Source: Alphaproteobacteria bacterium (lineage in GTDB: Bacteria > Pseudomonadota > Alphaproteobacteria > Acetobacterales > Acetobacteraceae). From it: a stretch of DNA of 40,407 nt. Where the stretch lies: positions 1 to 40,407 of the forward strand of contig JAFKFJ010000190.1 in NCBI GenBank assembly GCA_017307335.1. The letters run 5' to 3'. This document shows positions 1 to 8,130 of the stretch, in pieces. The position numbers and the translations under genes were made by a program. The notes below the pieces were generated by a model. It did not search any database and was not told where the DNA came from. It saw nothing but the letters and a program-made list of their open reading frames with translations. Numbering within the stretch: the first letter of the stretch is position 1; every line of letters starts with the position of its first letter.

Positions 1-372
1 CGGGAACAGCGCGCCGATCCGCGTCACGGCGCCCTGCATCTGGCGATCGTCGGCAAGCCCGAGGCGCAGGTTGTCACGCACCGGCAAATCCTGGAACAGC
101 GCCTGCTCCTGCGGCACATAGCCAACACCGGCGCGGCTGCGTGCATGCACCGGCCGGTCGTGCATGTCGGCGCCGAACATCCGCACGTGCCCGGTGCGCG
201 CCTGCAGATAGCCCATGACGGTGCGCAGCAGGGTCGTCTTGCCCATGCCGTTCTTGCCGAGCAGCGCCACGATCTCGCCGGGCGCAACCTCCAGCGACAG
301 GCCGCGCACCACCAGCGATGCGCCGTAGCCGCTGGAGAGGCCTTCGATCTGCAGCGCCGCGACCTCCTTCAA
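1..372 (-). CDS. ABC transporter ATP-binding protein, LivF type (3' end cut by window edge)
   Basis: This is the second ATPase of a branched-chain amino acid/urea/amide-type ABC importer. Only the N-terminal 124 codons are inside the window. It has a Walker A motif (GKNGMGKTT) and the Q-loop stretch with YVPQEQALF, which fit LivF/UrtE-type proteins; the signature and Walker B motifs lie beyond base 1. I chose the TTG at 372-370 because it overlaps the TGA of the upstream fused permease-ATPase gene and has GGAGAG about 5 bases before it; no better start is seen. It is the last visible gene of the minus-strand operon that begins with the nitrilase-family gene at 5013. The substrate cannot be read from this fragment. 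Confidence 0.88.
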   Translation of the reverse strand, partial: MKEVAALQIEGLSSGYGASLVVRGLSLEVAPGEIVALLGKNGMGKTTLLRTVMGYLQARTGHVRMFGADMHDRPVHARSRAGVGYVPQEQALFQDLPVRDNLRLGLADDRQMQGAVTRIGALFP

Positions 373-2099
373 TGCGGCTCTCCGGCATAGATCGTCCGCA
401 CGAGGTCGGAGGCCGCCACCTCCTCCACGGTGCCGTCCAGCACCATGCGTCCCTGGTGCAGCACCACCATGCGCGTGGAGATCTCGCGCACGAAGTCGAG
501 GTCGTGCTCGACCAGCAGCAGGCACATGCCGTGATCCTGCGCGAGCCGCCGCAGGATGCCGCCGATCTGCAGCCGCTCGCTGCGCGTCAGCCCCGCCGTC
601 GGCTCGTCGAGCAACACCAGCGCCGGGTCGAGCGCCAGCACCATCGCCAATTCCAACGCCTGCTTCTGCCCGTGCGCCAGCAGGCGTGCCTCCTCGCCCA
701 GCAGGCGGTCGAGCCCGGTTGCCTGCACCACCTCCATCGCCGCATCCGGCAGCGCGAGCGTGCCGGCGCGGCGCCAGGGCGACGGCCGGTCGATGGTCGC
801 GCGGGCGATGCGCAGGCACTCCGCGACGGTGAGCGAGTCGAAGACATTCGCGGTCTGGAACTTGCGGCCGAGCCCGAGGGCGACGCAGCGATGCGGCGGC
901 AGCGAGCCGAGACGCTGGCCGAGGATGTGCACGGTGCCGCCGCTGCGCTCGGTCCCGTCGCTGAGGCAGCGGATCAGTGTCGTCTTGCCCGCACCGTTCG
1001 GCCCGACGAGGCTGAGCAGCTCGCCCGCCGCCGCGCGCAGCGACACGCCGCTGAGCACCGGCAGCGCGCCGAAGTGCCTGGCAACGTCGCTCACCGCCAA
1101 CGCCTCGCCACGCGCACGCGCGGTGGCAGTCGCGGCCGGCACGAGCGCCGGCGGCGCCACGGGCGCCGCGCGGCGGCGGTGCAGGATCAGCCTGCCGATG
1201 GCCGGGAACAGCCCCTGCGGCAAAAGCACAATCACCAGGATGAAGGCGAGCCCGACCAGCAGCCGCCACAGGAAGGGCAGGCTGCCCGAGAGATACGCGC
1301 TGGTGAGGTCGATGCCGATCGCGCCGAGCACCGGCCCCACCAGCGTTCCGCGCCCGCCGAGCGCCACCCAGATCACCGCCTGCGTGCCCAGGTCGAACCC
1401 CGCGAGTTCCGGTGCGACGACGCCGCTGTAGGCGGCGTAAAGCCAGCCCGCGAGGCCGGCAACGGCGGCCATCGCGATCAGCAATCCGATGCGCAGCCGC
1501 GTCGTCGGAATGCCCAGGAAGGCACAGCGCATCTCGTTGTCACGCAGCGCCACGAGCAGCCGCCCGGCATCGCTGCGCACGAACACCGCCGCAGCCGCGG
1601 TAAGCAGCACGAGGAGCCCGCCGCACAGCCACAGCCACTGCGGCACAGATAGATCGGGCATGTCGTACCCGGTGAGGCCGCTCGAGGAGCCGGTGAAGGT
1701 GCCGCCCGAATACAGCACCTGTGTCACCACCACCGGCACCACCAGCGAGACCACCGACGCATAGAGCGGCGTGGCACGGTGGTAGAAGGAGAGCCAACCT
1801 TGCAGCAGCGCCAGCACCGCCGGCGCGAGCAACCCCAGCAGCAGCGAGACCGGCAGCAGAAACCCATCCACGCCGAGCTGTGTTGCGGTCAGCGCGTAGG
1901 CGTAGGCGCCTACGCCGAAGAACGCCGACTGGCCGAAGGTCAGGAAACCCGTAAAACCCCACAGCAGGTCGACACTGAGCGCGAGCACGCCGAACAGCAG
2001 GCTGCGCACGAGGACGTTCGCGGTGTAGCCGTCGAGCACGAAGGGCGCGATCGCCACCACCAGCGCCCCCGCCAGGGCCGCCGCCGCCATCCGCTTCAT
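369..2099 (-). CDS. Fused ABC permease-ATPase, LivM-LivG type
   Basis: A single 576-residue protein joins an inner-membrane permease to a cytoplasmic ATPase. Residues about 1-300 are a LivM-type membrane domain with repeated hydrophobic segments and the typical LLWGFTGFLTFGQSAFFGVG stretch. A short Pro/Ala-rich linker follows. The rest is a LivG-type ATPase with Walker A GPNGAGKTT, Walker B VLLDEPTAGL, and switch histidine LVEHD. The signature is LAHGQKQ, closer to the LSHGQKQ of urea/amide (UrtD-like) ATPases than to the usual LSGGQ. The start ATG at 2099 overlaps the stop of the LivH-type gene (ATGA). Such fusions are known in Proteobacteria. The signature and the adjoining hydrolase hint at urea or amides as cargo, but this is inference. 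Confidence 0.93.
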   Translation of the reverse strand: MKRMAAAALAGALVVAIAPFVLDGYTANVLVRSLLFGVLALSVDLLWGFTGFLTFGQSAFFGVGAYAYALTATQLGVDGFLLPVSLLLGLLAPAVLALLQGWLSFYHRATPLYASVVSLVVPVVVTQVLYSGGTFTGSSSGLTGYDMPDLSVPQWLWLCGGLLVLLTAAAAVFVRSDAGRLLVALRDNEMRCAFLGIPTTRLRIGLLIAMAAVAGLAGWLYAAYSGVVAPELAGFDLGTQAVIWVALGGRGTLVGPVLGAIGIDLTSAYLSGSLPFLWRLLVGLAFILVIVLLPQGLFPAIGRLILHRRRAAPVAPPALVPAATATARARGEALAVSDVARHFGALPVLSGVSLRAAAGELLSLVGPNGAGKTTLIRCLSDGTERSGGTVHILGQRLGSLPPHRCVALGLGRKFQTANVFDSLTVAECLRIARATIDRPSPWRRAGTLALPDAAMEVVQATGLDRLLGEEARLLAHGQKQALELAMVLALDPALVLLDEPTAGLTRSERLQIGGILRRLAQDHGMCLLLVEHDLDFVREISTRMVVLHQGRMVLDGTVEEVAASDLVRTIYAGEPH

Positions 2100-2926
2100 C
2101 GCGCGAAACCGGCGGGCCGCAGGCGCAGCACGATTGCCGCCAGCACGACGATCGTCAGGCCGCCCAGGATCGGGCTCACCAGCGTGCTGACCAGCACCTG
2201 CGCGCCGCCGAGCAGCAGCGTCGCCAGCGCGAGCGTCAGCAGCGACGCGCCGGACACGATCACCAGCATGAACGCATTGAGCAGCCACGGCACGCCCATC
2301 GCCGGATCGACGCTGGAGAGCGGCGTGATCAGCGCGCCGGCAAGCCCCGCCAGCCCGCTGCCGAGGGCAAAGGTGATGAAGCGCACCCGCACGGAATCGA
2401 TGCCGAGTCCGCGGGCGAGATCCTCGTTCATGATGACGGCGCGGGTGTTCAGCCCGAGTCGCGTGCCCTCGAGCAGCAGCGCGAACCCGCCGCCGACCGC
2501 CAGCGCGGCAAGGACGAGGAACAGCCGGTAGGCCGAATACGCCTCGCCGAAGACTGTGAGCGTTCCGGTGATCGGGCTCTGGACGAACTGCACCTCGCGC
2601 CCGAAGCCAAGCGTGAGCAGTTGGCCGATGATGATGCCGAGACCCCACGTGGCCAGGATGGCGTCCAGCGCGCGGGTGTAGAGCGGCCGCACCACGATCC
2701 GCTCCACCACCGCGCCGCACGCTGCGCCCGCAATGAAGGCGAGCGGCAGGCCGAGCCACGGGGAAAGCCCGGCCTGCGTGACCAGCAGCCCGGCATAGGC
2801 GCCGAGCGTGATGAAGGCACCGTGCGCGAAGTTGATGATCTTCATCACGCCGAACACGACCAGCAACCCGGCCGAGACGGCGAACAGGATCGCTGCCGTC
2901 GTGACGATGTCGAGAACGAGCGTCAC
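2096..2926 (-). CDS. ABC transporter permease, LivH type
   Basis: An inner-membrane permease of 276 residues, the usual size for LivH/UrtB-core proteins. Hydrophobic segments run through the whole length, and the N-terminal GVMKIINFAHGAFITLGAYA stretch is characteristic of the family. It pairs with the LivM half of the downstream fusion to form the pore. The start is a GTG at 2926 (MTLVLDIVTTAA), with TTGGAG somewhat far upstream; the gene ends in an ATGA overlap with the next gene. It lies 37 bases after the binding-protein gene in the same operon. UrtB proteins carry a long N-terminal extension that is absent here, so this is LivH-like in architecture even if the operon moves an amide or urea. 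Confidence 0.92.
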   Translation of the reverse strand: MTLVLDIVTTAAILFAVSAGLLVVFGVMKIINFAHGAFITLGAYAGLLVTQAGLSPWLGLPLAFIAGAACGAVVERIVVRPLYTRALDAILATWGLGIIIGQLLTLGFGREVQFVQSPITGTLTVFGEAYSAYRLFLVLAALAVGGGFALLLEGTRLGLNTRAVIMNEDLARGLGIDSVRVRFITFALGSGLAGLAGALITPLSSVDPAMGVPWLLNAFMLVIVSGASLLTLALATLLLGGAQVLVSTLVSPILGGLTIVVLAAIVLRLRPAGFAR

Positions 2927-2963
2927 GACGATGGCTGCTCCAATGATACTCCGAGCGTCGTGC

Positions 2964-4115
2964 TCACTTCAGGTGCGGGCACTGCGCGCCGGGATCGACG
3001 TCCGAAAAGCTGCGGATCACCTTCACGCTTCCGTCGTCCTGAACCTGGCCCAGATACATGGTCAGCGGCGCGTGGTGCTGCACATTCATGCGGATCACAC
3101 CGCGCGGCCCCTTGAACGAGACGGTGCCGAGCTCCGTCAGCACCTTCTTCGGATCCGTGGAACCTGCTTTTTCCACCGCGAGCTTGTAGAGATACACGGC
3201 CTCGTATTCCGGCACCGAGAGGTCGTTCGGCGTCTTGAGGTCGGCGCCGAACTTCTTTGCCATCGCGGCGAGGAAGGCCTTGTTCTCGGGGCTGTTGATG
3301 CCGGTGACGTAGGAGGCGGAGATGAAGATGCCGGTGGCGTCCTTGCCCATGCTCTTGGCGGTCCCTTCGTCAACCGCGAGATTGCCGTACGGCAGGTTGA
3401 TGCCAGCCGCGCGCAGCTGCTTGGTCAGCGTCACGTTCGGCGCGCCGCCGGCGGTGGAGGTGATCAGCGCATCGGCGCCCGAGCTGCGCAGCTTGCTGAG
3501 GATCGGCGTCCAGTCGGTGCCGTCCATCGCGAGGTATTCCTCGCCGACGATCCGCCCGCCCTTCTTCTCGATGTAGTGGCGCGTGAAGCCGAGCATGCCG
3601 CGGCCGAACGCATAGTCGCTCCCGATGAGGAAGAACTTCTTCGCGTGATACTGCGCCATGAAGTCGTCGACGATCGGCGGCACCTGCTGCTCCGGCACCC
3701 AGGCATCGACATACATGTTCGGGCTGCAGGAATGCCCCTCGTAGAACGAGGTGTAGATGTACGGCGTGCGCGAGCGGTTCACTGCCGGCAGGCCGGCGTT
3801 GCGGGCGGCTGATGTCTCCATCGAGATCAGCACGTTGACCTTCTTCTGGTAAATCAGCGAGTCGAACGCGCGCTGCGCGCCGACCGCGCCGCTGCCGTCG
3901 TCGGCAACGTCGAGCACAAGCTTGCGGCCGAGCACCCCGCCCGCCGCGTTGATCTCATCCACGGCGAGTTCCGCCGCCTGCACCACCGACGGAGCGACGA
4001 CGCTGTTGGCGCCGGACAGACCGACGGGAATCCCGATCGCGATCGGATCGGCGGCGAACGCCGGCACCGCGGCGAGCGCCATCGCGGCGACCGCGGCAAG
4101 GAGCGTGCGGTTCAT
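2964..4115 (-). CDS. Periplasmic binding protein, LivJ/branched-chain amino acid or amide type
   Basis: The substrate-capturing component of the importer encoded downstream, 383 residues. A signal peptide is plain: MNRTLLAAVAAMALAAVPAFA, with cleavage expected after residue 21. The mature part has the periplasmic-binding-protein type 1 (Peripla_BP_6) pattern, starting PIAIGIPVGLSGANSVV and including GRKLVLDVADDGSG. The ATG at 4115 is preceded by GAGGAGGC at ideal distance, a strong ribosome site. Gene order (hydrolase, binding protein, LivH, LivM-LivG, LivF) suggests the importer brings in the hydrolase's substrate or its precursor. Length is a little shorter than UrtA proteins. Candidate ligands are amino acids, short amides or urea; none is proven by sequence alone. 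Confidence 0.93.
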   Translation of the reverse strand: MNRTLLAAVAAMALAAVPAFAADPIAIGIPVGLSGANSVVAPSVVQAAELAVDEINAAGGVLGRKLVLDVADDGSGAVGAQRAFDSLIYQKKVNVLISMETSAARNAGLPAVNRSRTPYIYTSFYEGHSCSPNMYVDAWVPEQQVPPIVDDFMAQYHAKKFFLIGSDYAFGRGMLGFTRHYIEKKGGRIVGEEYLAMDGTDWTPILSKLRSSGADALITSTAGGAPNVTLTKQLRAAGINLPYGNLAVDEGTAKSMGKDATGIFISASYVTGINSPENKAFLAAMAKKFGADLKTPNDLSVPEYEAVYLYKLAVEKAGSTDPKKVLTELGTVSFKGPRGVIRMNVQHHAPLTMYLGQVQDDGSVKVIRSFSDVDPGAQCPHLK

Positions 4116-4146
4116 GTAGAGCCTCCTCGTTCGTTTTGACTTTCGT

Positions 4147-5013
4147 TCAGTACCAGCCGGGCTTGGCACCGCTGCCCAGCATCTCGTCGTAGACGTCGCT
4201 GCGCCGGTCGCGCAGGACCTGATTGAAGGTGTTCCAGTTGCGCGCGCGCCGCGCATCGGCGAGGTCGACATCGGCGTACACGATCTCTTCGCGGTCGCGG
4301 CTCGCCGGGCCGGCGACCGGCCAGCCGGTGCAACCGACAACGAGGCTCTGCCCCTCGAACGGCTGGCCGCGTTCGGTGCCGATGCGGTCGGCGCAGGCGA
4401 TGAACAGCGAGTTGCTGTGGGCCGCGGCCATCACCAGGATGTTGGCCATCGCCTCGCGCTTCGGGTCCTGGCCCGGGATCGGCACCCAGTTCGTCGGCAC
4501 GCACACCACATCCGCCCCTTGCAGCGCGGCGAGGCGGAAGGTCTCGGGGAACCACGCATCGTAGCAGATCGCCATGCCGATCCGCCCGAGCGGCGTGCGG
4601 AACACCGGGAAGCCGAGATCGCCCGGCTCGAAGAACAGATTCTCCGCGGCCCAGAGATGCACCTTGCGGAACGTGCCGACATGGCCCTGCGGCCCGATCA
4701 GCACGGCCGCGTTGTAGAGGACCGGGCCGGCGCGCTCGGCGATGCCGGCAACGATGTGCGCGCCGTGTCGCGCCGCCGCCTCCGCCCATGCGCGCAGCGT
4801 GGGAGAGTCCGACAACGTCTCGGCCAGCGCGAACGCCTCCTCCCGCGTCTCGAAGACATAGCCGGAGTTGGCGAGTTCCGGCAGCACGATGAGCCGCGCG
4901 CCATGGTCGGCAGCGGCGGCGATGCGATCCAGCGAATGGCGGACATTCGTGTCCTTGGCGCCGACGACCGGCTCCATCTGGATGCACGCGACGCGGACAG
5001 CGCTCTGGCCCAT
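4147..5013 (-). CDS. Carbon-nitrogen hydrolase, nitrilase superfamily (amidase/carbamoylase branch)
   Basis: A cytoplasmic hydrolase of 288 residues with the full Glu-Lys-Cys triad of the nitrilase superfamily: Glu46 in VLPELANSG, Lys117 in FRKVHLW and Cys150 in AICYDAWFPE. These enzymes act on amides, N-carbamoyl groups or nitriles. The short length and the CYD context fit the aliphatic amidase/N-carbamoylputrescine amidohydrolase/omega-amidase side rather than true nitrilases. The ATG at 5013 has GGGGGA about 5 bases upstream; a longer reading from 5046 lacks that support. It is the first gene of the minus-strand operon with the importer (31 bases before the binding-protein gene), so it probably acts on an imported compound and frees ammonia. 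Confidence 0.92.
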   Translation of the reverse strand: MGQSAVRVACIQMEPVVGAKDTNVRHSLDRIAAAADHGARLIVLPELANSGYVFETREEAFALAETLSDSPTLRAWAEAAARHGAHIVAGIAERAGPVLYNAAVLIGPQGHVGTFRKVHLWAAENLFFEPGDLGFPVFRTPLGRIGMAICYDAWFPETFRLAALQGADVVCVPTNWVPIPGQDPKREAMANILVMAAAHSNSLFIACADRIGTERGQPFEGQSLVVGCTGWPVAGPASRDREEIVYADVDLADARRARNWNTFNQVLRDRRSDVYDEMLGSGAKPGWY

Positions 5014-5329
5014 GACTATCCCCCACACGGATGCTGGGCGGCGCACACAAAACCCCCGACACGGCTCCAGGCGGCCCGGCGACGCGGGTCACGCGAAGTC
5101 ATATCGAGGGCTGCACCGCCCGGATTTGTGCGGCGACGCTGCCGCGCGACGCCTCAGCCGGCATCAAGACCGAGCGATGGAACCCCCAGCATGTCCTAGT
5201 GTCAAGGCGGATTGTCGCACTGCACAAATCGGGATCGCTGGTCCCGCCGCCCGCGCCACTTGCGGCACCGGCGACACTGATCTCGATGCGCGGCAGCGGG
5301 ACGACGTGCGGCCATCGTGTCCGCCGGCG
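5014..5329. other. Intergenic region upstream of the nitrilase-importer operon
   Basis: No protein-like reading frame is convincing here. Reading the minus strand, TTGACA occurs at 5205-5200, followed 17 bases later by a poor -10 (TTCCAT, 5182-5177); this is the only sigma-70-like candidate I see and it is weak. An 8-base inverted pair (ATTTGTGC near 5133, GCACAAAT near 5222) spans about 80 bases and could be chance. No sigma-54 element was found here, unlike the two other transporter promoters of the window. Confidence 0.4.
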
Positions 5330-6076
5330 TCAGATCATGTAGTCGCCCCCATTCATGTTCATCGTGGCCCCGATGTAGTAGGAGCCTTCATCCGAGGCCA
5401 GCAGCACGACGGTCGGCGCGACTTCCTCCGGCCGGCCGAAGCGGCCGATGGGGAGTTCCAGCCGCTTCTGGTCCAGCCAGTCCTGCGGGATGCCGCGCAG
5501 CAGAGGCGTCTCGATCGGCCCCGGGCAGATCGCGTTCACGGTGATTCCGTCGCGCGCCACTTCATAGGCGAGGCTGCGGGTGAATCCGATCACCCCGGCC
5601 TTTGCCGCGCAGTAGTGCACCATGCGCGGCCCGCCCTTGTGGCCGAGCTGCGACGCGGTGTTGATGATGCGGCCCCATTTCCGGCGCTGCATCGCCGGCA
5701 GCACCTGACGGGTGCAGAGGAAGATGCTGCGCAGATTCACGCGCATCATCTCATCCCACATCGCCGTCGGCATGTCGGCAAGGATGCTGATGGTGTCGAT
5801 GCCGGCGTTGTTGAACAGGATGTCGATCTCGCCAAGCTTCTCCACAACCCTGCCGAATGCCTCGCCGACCTCCCCCTCATCTCCGACATCTGCCGCCGCG
5901 GCGGCGGCCGGCACGCCGAGTTTTGCCGCCTCCGCGGCCACGGCCTCCGCGCCGGCGAGATTGCGATCGACGATACCGACGGCGGCACCCTCCGCCGCCA
6001 GCGCGAGCACGCTTGCACGCCCGATTCCACCCGCACCACCGGTCACCAGTGCGACCTTGCCGCTCAGCTTGCCCAT
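5330..6076 (-). CDS. Short-chain dehydrogenase/reductase
   Basis: A 248-residue NAD(P)-dependent oxidoreductase of the classical SDR family. It shows the cofactor motif TGGAGGIG (residues 12-19), the NNAG motif (89-92) and the catalytic Ser142, Tyr155 and Lys159 (YCAAK). Acid residue Asp37 after the second strand (GIVDRN) favours NAD over NADP. Length is normal. ATG at 6076 has GGAGGAG about 7 bases upstream. It follows the oligopeptide ATPase gene by 38 bases and is probably the last gene of the importer operon that starts at 11761, so it may oxidise or reduce a carbonyl or alcohol of an imported compound. The true substrate is unknown. Confidence 0.92.
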   Translation of the reverse strand: MGKLSGKVALVTGGAGGIGRASVLALAAEGAAVGIVDRNLAGAEAVAAEAAKLGVPAAAAAADVGDEGEVGEAFGRVVEKLGEIDILFNNAGIDTISILADMPTAMWDEMMRVNLRSIFLCTRQVLPAMQRRKWGRIINTASQLGHKGGPRMVHYCAAKAGVIGFTRSLAYEVARDGITVNAICPGPIETPLLRGIPQDWLDQKRLELPIGRFGRPEEVAPTVVLLASDEGSYYIGATMNMNGGDYMI

Positions 6077-6114
6077 GCGTTCACTCCTCCGCGTTGAATG
6101 GCCGAGAACAACAG

Positions 6115-7149
6115 TCAGTCTGCGCCGACGCTGAGGAGGCGGTTCGACTCCTCCTGGAACCGCGCGAACTGGTCGATCGTCTGGTCCAGCGCGGCGACGC
6201 GATCATGGTGGAAACAGCCGACGAGATGGCGCGGCCCGACCGACACGACCGGCGGTCGCTCCTTGTGGCAACGCGCGTCCGCGAAGGGGCAGCGCCCGGC
6301 GAGCGGGCATCCCGGCGGCAGGTCGATGGGACTCGGGATCTCACCTTCCAGGCTGATGCTGCTGCTGCGCTTCAACTCCGGATCGGGCAGCAGCACGGAG
6401 GCGAGCAGGCCGATCGAGTACGGGTGCAGCGGGCGCGCGAACAGGCGTTCCGACTCCGCCTCCTCGACGATCGTGCCGAGATAGAGGACGGCGACGCGGT
6501 GGCTGATGAAGCGGACGGTGCTGAGATCGTGGGAGATCAGCAGATACGCAGTACCGAGCTCGCCTTGCAGGCGGATCAGCAGATCGACGATCTCGGCGCG
6601 CGCGGTGGGATCGAGCGCCGAAGTCGGTTCGTCGAGAACGATCAGCTCCGGCCGCGTGACGATGGCACGGCCAATGCCCACGCGTTGCTGCAGCCCCGCG
6701 CTCAGCTCCGTCGGGTACAATGCGAGCATGCGCTCGGACAGGCCGAGATGCTCGGCGACCTCGCGCACCCGCTGCTCGCGATCGGCCCGGTTCATGCCGA
6801 GATAGCGCAGCGGCTCCGCCAGCGTCTCGCCCATCTGCATCCGTGGATCGAGGGATTCCGCCGGCTCCTGGAACACGAGCTGGATCCGCCCGCGCAGGTC
6901 GCGTGCACGGATGCTGCGCCCGCGCCCCATCGCGCGGCCATCGAAGCGGATCTGGCCGGCGGTGGGATCGATCAGGCCGAGCACGCAGCGGCCGATCGTC
7001 GTCTTGCCCGATCCTGACTCGCCGACCAGCGACAGTGTCTCGCCGCGCTCGATCGTGAGGCTCACGTCGTTGACCGCCTGCACGACCTTCCCGGAGCCGG
7101 GGATCGGAAACCGCTTGACGAGGTCGTTGACCTCCAGAAGAGCGGTCAT
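6115..7149 (-). CDS. Dipeptide/oligopeptide ABC transporter ATP-binding protein, DppF/OppF type
   Basis: The second ATPase of a dipeptide-type importer, 344 residues. All catalytic motifs are present: Walker A GESGSGKTT (43-51), Q-loop Gln94, Walker B with Asp173-Glu174 (VLDEPTSALDP) and switch His207 (LISHD). The signature is unusual, LSAGL (149-153) in place of LSGGQ. The C-terminal region has the oligo_HPN cysteine-containing motif (PPGCPLAGRCPFADARC) usual for this family. The ATG at 7149 overlaps the stop of the partner ATPase gene (ATGA); longer readings upstream are not needed. With its partner it forms a heterodimer in which, by motif content, only one ATP site looks catalytic (see findings). 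Confidence 0.94.
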   Translation of the reverse strand: MTALLEVNDLVKRFPIPGSGKVVQAVNDVSLTIERGETLSLVGESGSGKTTIGRCVLGLIDPTAGQIRFDGRAMGRGRSIRARDLRGRIQLVFQEPAESLDPRMQMGETLAEPLRYLGMNRADREQRVREVAEHLGLSERMLALYPTELSAGLQQRVGIGRAIVTRPELIVLDEPTSALDPTARAEIVDLLIRLQGELGTAYLLISHDLSTVRFISHRVAVLYLGTIVEEAESERLFARPLHPYSIGLLASVLLPDPELKRSSSISLEGEIPSPIDLPPGCPLAGRCPFADARCHKERPPVVSVGPRHLVGCFHHDRVAALDQTIDQFARFQEESNRLLSVGAD

Positions 7150-8126
7150 TGCCGTTCCTCCACCGGGTAGTGGCATCGTGCGAGGTGGCCCGGCGCGATC
7201 GCTCGCAGGGTCGGGATGTCCGTCAGACAGCGCGGCTGACGGCGGACGCATCGCTGCGCGAACGCGCAACCCTCTCCGGCGGCGTCTGCGATCTCCCCGG
7301 CCGCGCGGGTCCAGCGCGCGCGCAAGGCGGGGTTGTGTGAGAAGGCAGCGAGCAGCATGATGCTGTAGGGATGCGCGGGGCGTGCGAAGAACGCCCGCGT
7401 ATCCGCCATCTCCACCAACTGGCCCGCATAGATCACGGCAATGCGCGTGCAGAAATGCGCCGTGATGGCAACGTCACGCGTGATGAACAGCGTCGCCGCA
7501 CCCTTCTCCTGCACCATGGACCGCAGCAGATCGAGCACCTGCGCCTGCACGGTGACATCGAGCCCGCTGGTGGCATCGTCCGAGATCACCAGCTTCGGCG
7601 AGCATGCCAGGGCAATCGCAATCACGACGCGTTGCGCCATGCCGCCGGACAATTCGTGCGGATACGCGTTGAGACGCCTTTCCGGGTCGGGGATGCGCAC
7701 CGCGCGCAGCATGTCGAGCGCAACGCCCGTCGCCTCCTTGCGACTGACGCCGAGATGGTGAAACACGACGTTCGCGATCTGCCGGCCCACCGGAATGACG
7801 GGGTTCAGCTCCGCGCGTGGGTTCGGGATCACCATTGCGATCTCGCGTCCGAGCAGATGGCGACGCGCCTCCGCGTCCATCCGGCGCAGATCCTTGCCGG
7901 CGAACAGCACCCGCCCGCGCTCGACGACGCCCGGCGGCGGAACAAGGCCCATGATGGCACGCGCGAGCGTGGTCTTGCCGGAGCCGGACTCGCCGACCAG
8001 CCCGATCATCGCGCCGGGCGCGATCTGCAGGTCCACGCCCTTGAGTGCGTGCACGGGCGCCGCGCGGTAGCTGGGGAACGCCACCCAGAGATCCGCCACG
8101 TCCAGGATCAGGTCTTCGCCGCTCAT
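7146..8126 (-). CDS. Dipeptide/oligopeptide ABC transporter ATP-binding protein, DppD/OppD type, with degenerate catalytic motifs
   Basis: The first ATPase of the importer, 326 residues. Walker A (GESGSGKTT, 45-53) and a normal signature LSGGM (159-163) are intact. Three catalytic positions are changed: the Q-loop Gln is Pro101 (IPNP in place of FQDP), the Walker B glutamate is Asp184 (ISDDATSGLD), and the switch histidine is Arg217 (FITRDVA). The family's C-terminal cysteine region (GCAFAQRCVRRQPRC) is present. This suggests a non-hydrolysing or slow site completed by the partner's signature. The ATG at 8126 follows the permease stop by 4 bases, and the gene ends in an ATGA overlap with the next ATPase. 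Reading frame and length are intact, so this is a functional variant, not a pseudogene. Confidence 0.93.
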   Translation of the reverse strand: MSGEDLILDVADLWVAFPSYRAAPVHALKGVDLQIAPGAMIGLVGESGSGKTTLARAIMGLVPPPGVVERGRVLFAGKDLRRMDAEARRHLLGREIAMVIPNPRAELNPVIPVGRQIANVVFHHLGVSRKEATGVALDMLRAVRIPDPERRLNAYPHELSGGMAQRVVIAIALACSPKLVISDDATSGLDVTVQAQVLDLLRSMVQEKGAATLFITRDVAITAHFCTRIAVIYAGQLVEMADTRAFFARPAHPYSIMLLAAFSHNPALRARWTRAAGEIADAAGEGCAFAQRCVRRQPRCLTDIPTLRAIAPGHLARCHYPVEERQ

Positions 8127-8130
8127 GCCC

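Noticed and set aside
318..1652. Large plus-strand open frames opposite the importer genes
   Set aside because: They are rich in Arg, Pro, His and Gln with no domain pattern, typical antisense shadows of GC-rich genes.
369..2759. Long minus-strand open frame starting at 2759 as one protein
   Set aside because: Its first 220 residues overlap the LivH-type gene in another frame and have no protein character; the real gene starts at ATG 2099 with an ATGA overlap.
4223..5199. Plus-strand frames opposite the nitrilase-family gene
   Set aside because: No motifs, and the minus-strand gene has a full catalytic triad and a ribosome site.
5177..5205. Sigma-70 promoter for the nitrilase-importer operon as an annotated feature
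   Set aside because: The -35 TTGACA is perfect but the -10 (TTCCAT) is poor and the leader would be about 150 bases; mentioned only in the gap description.
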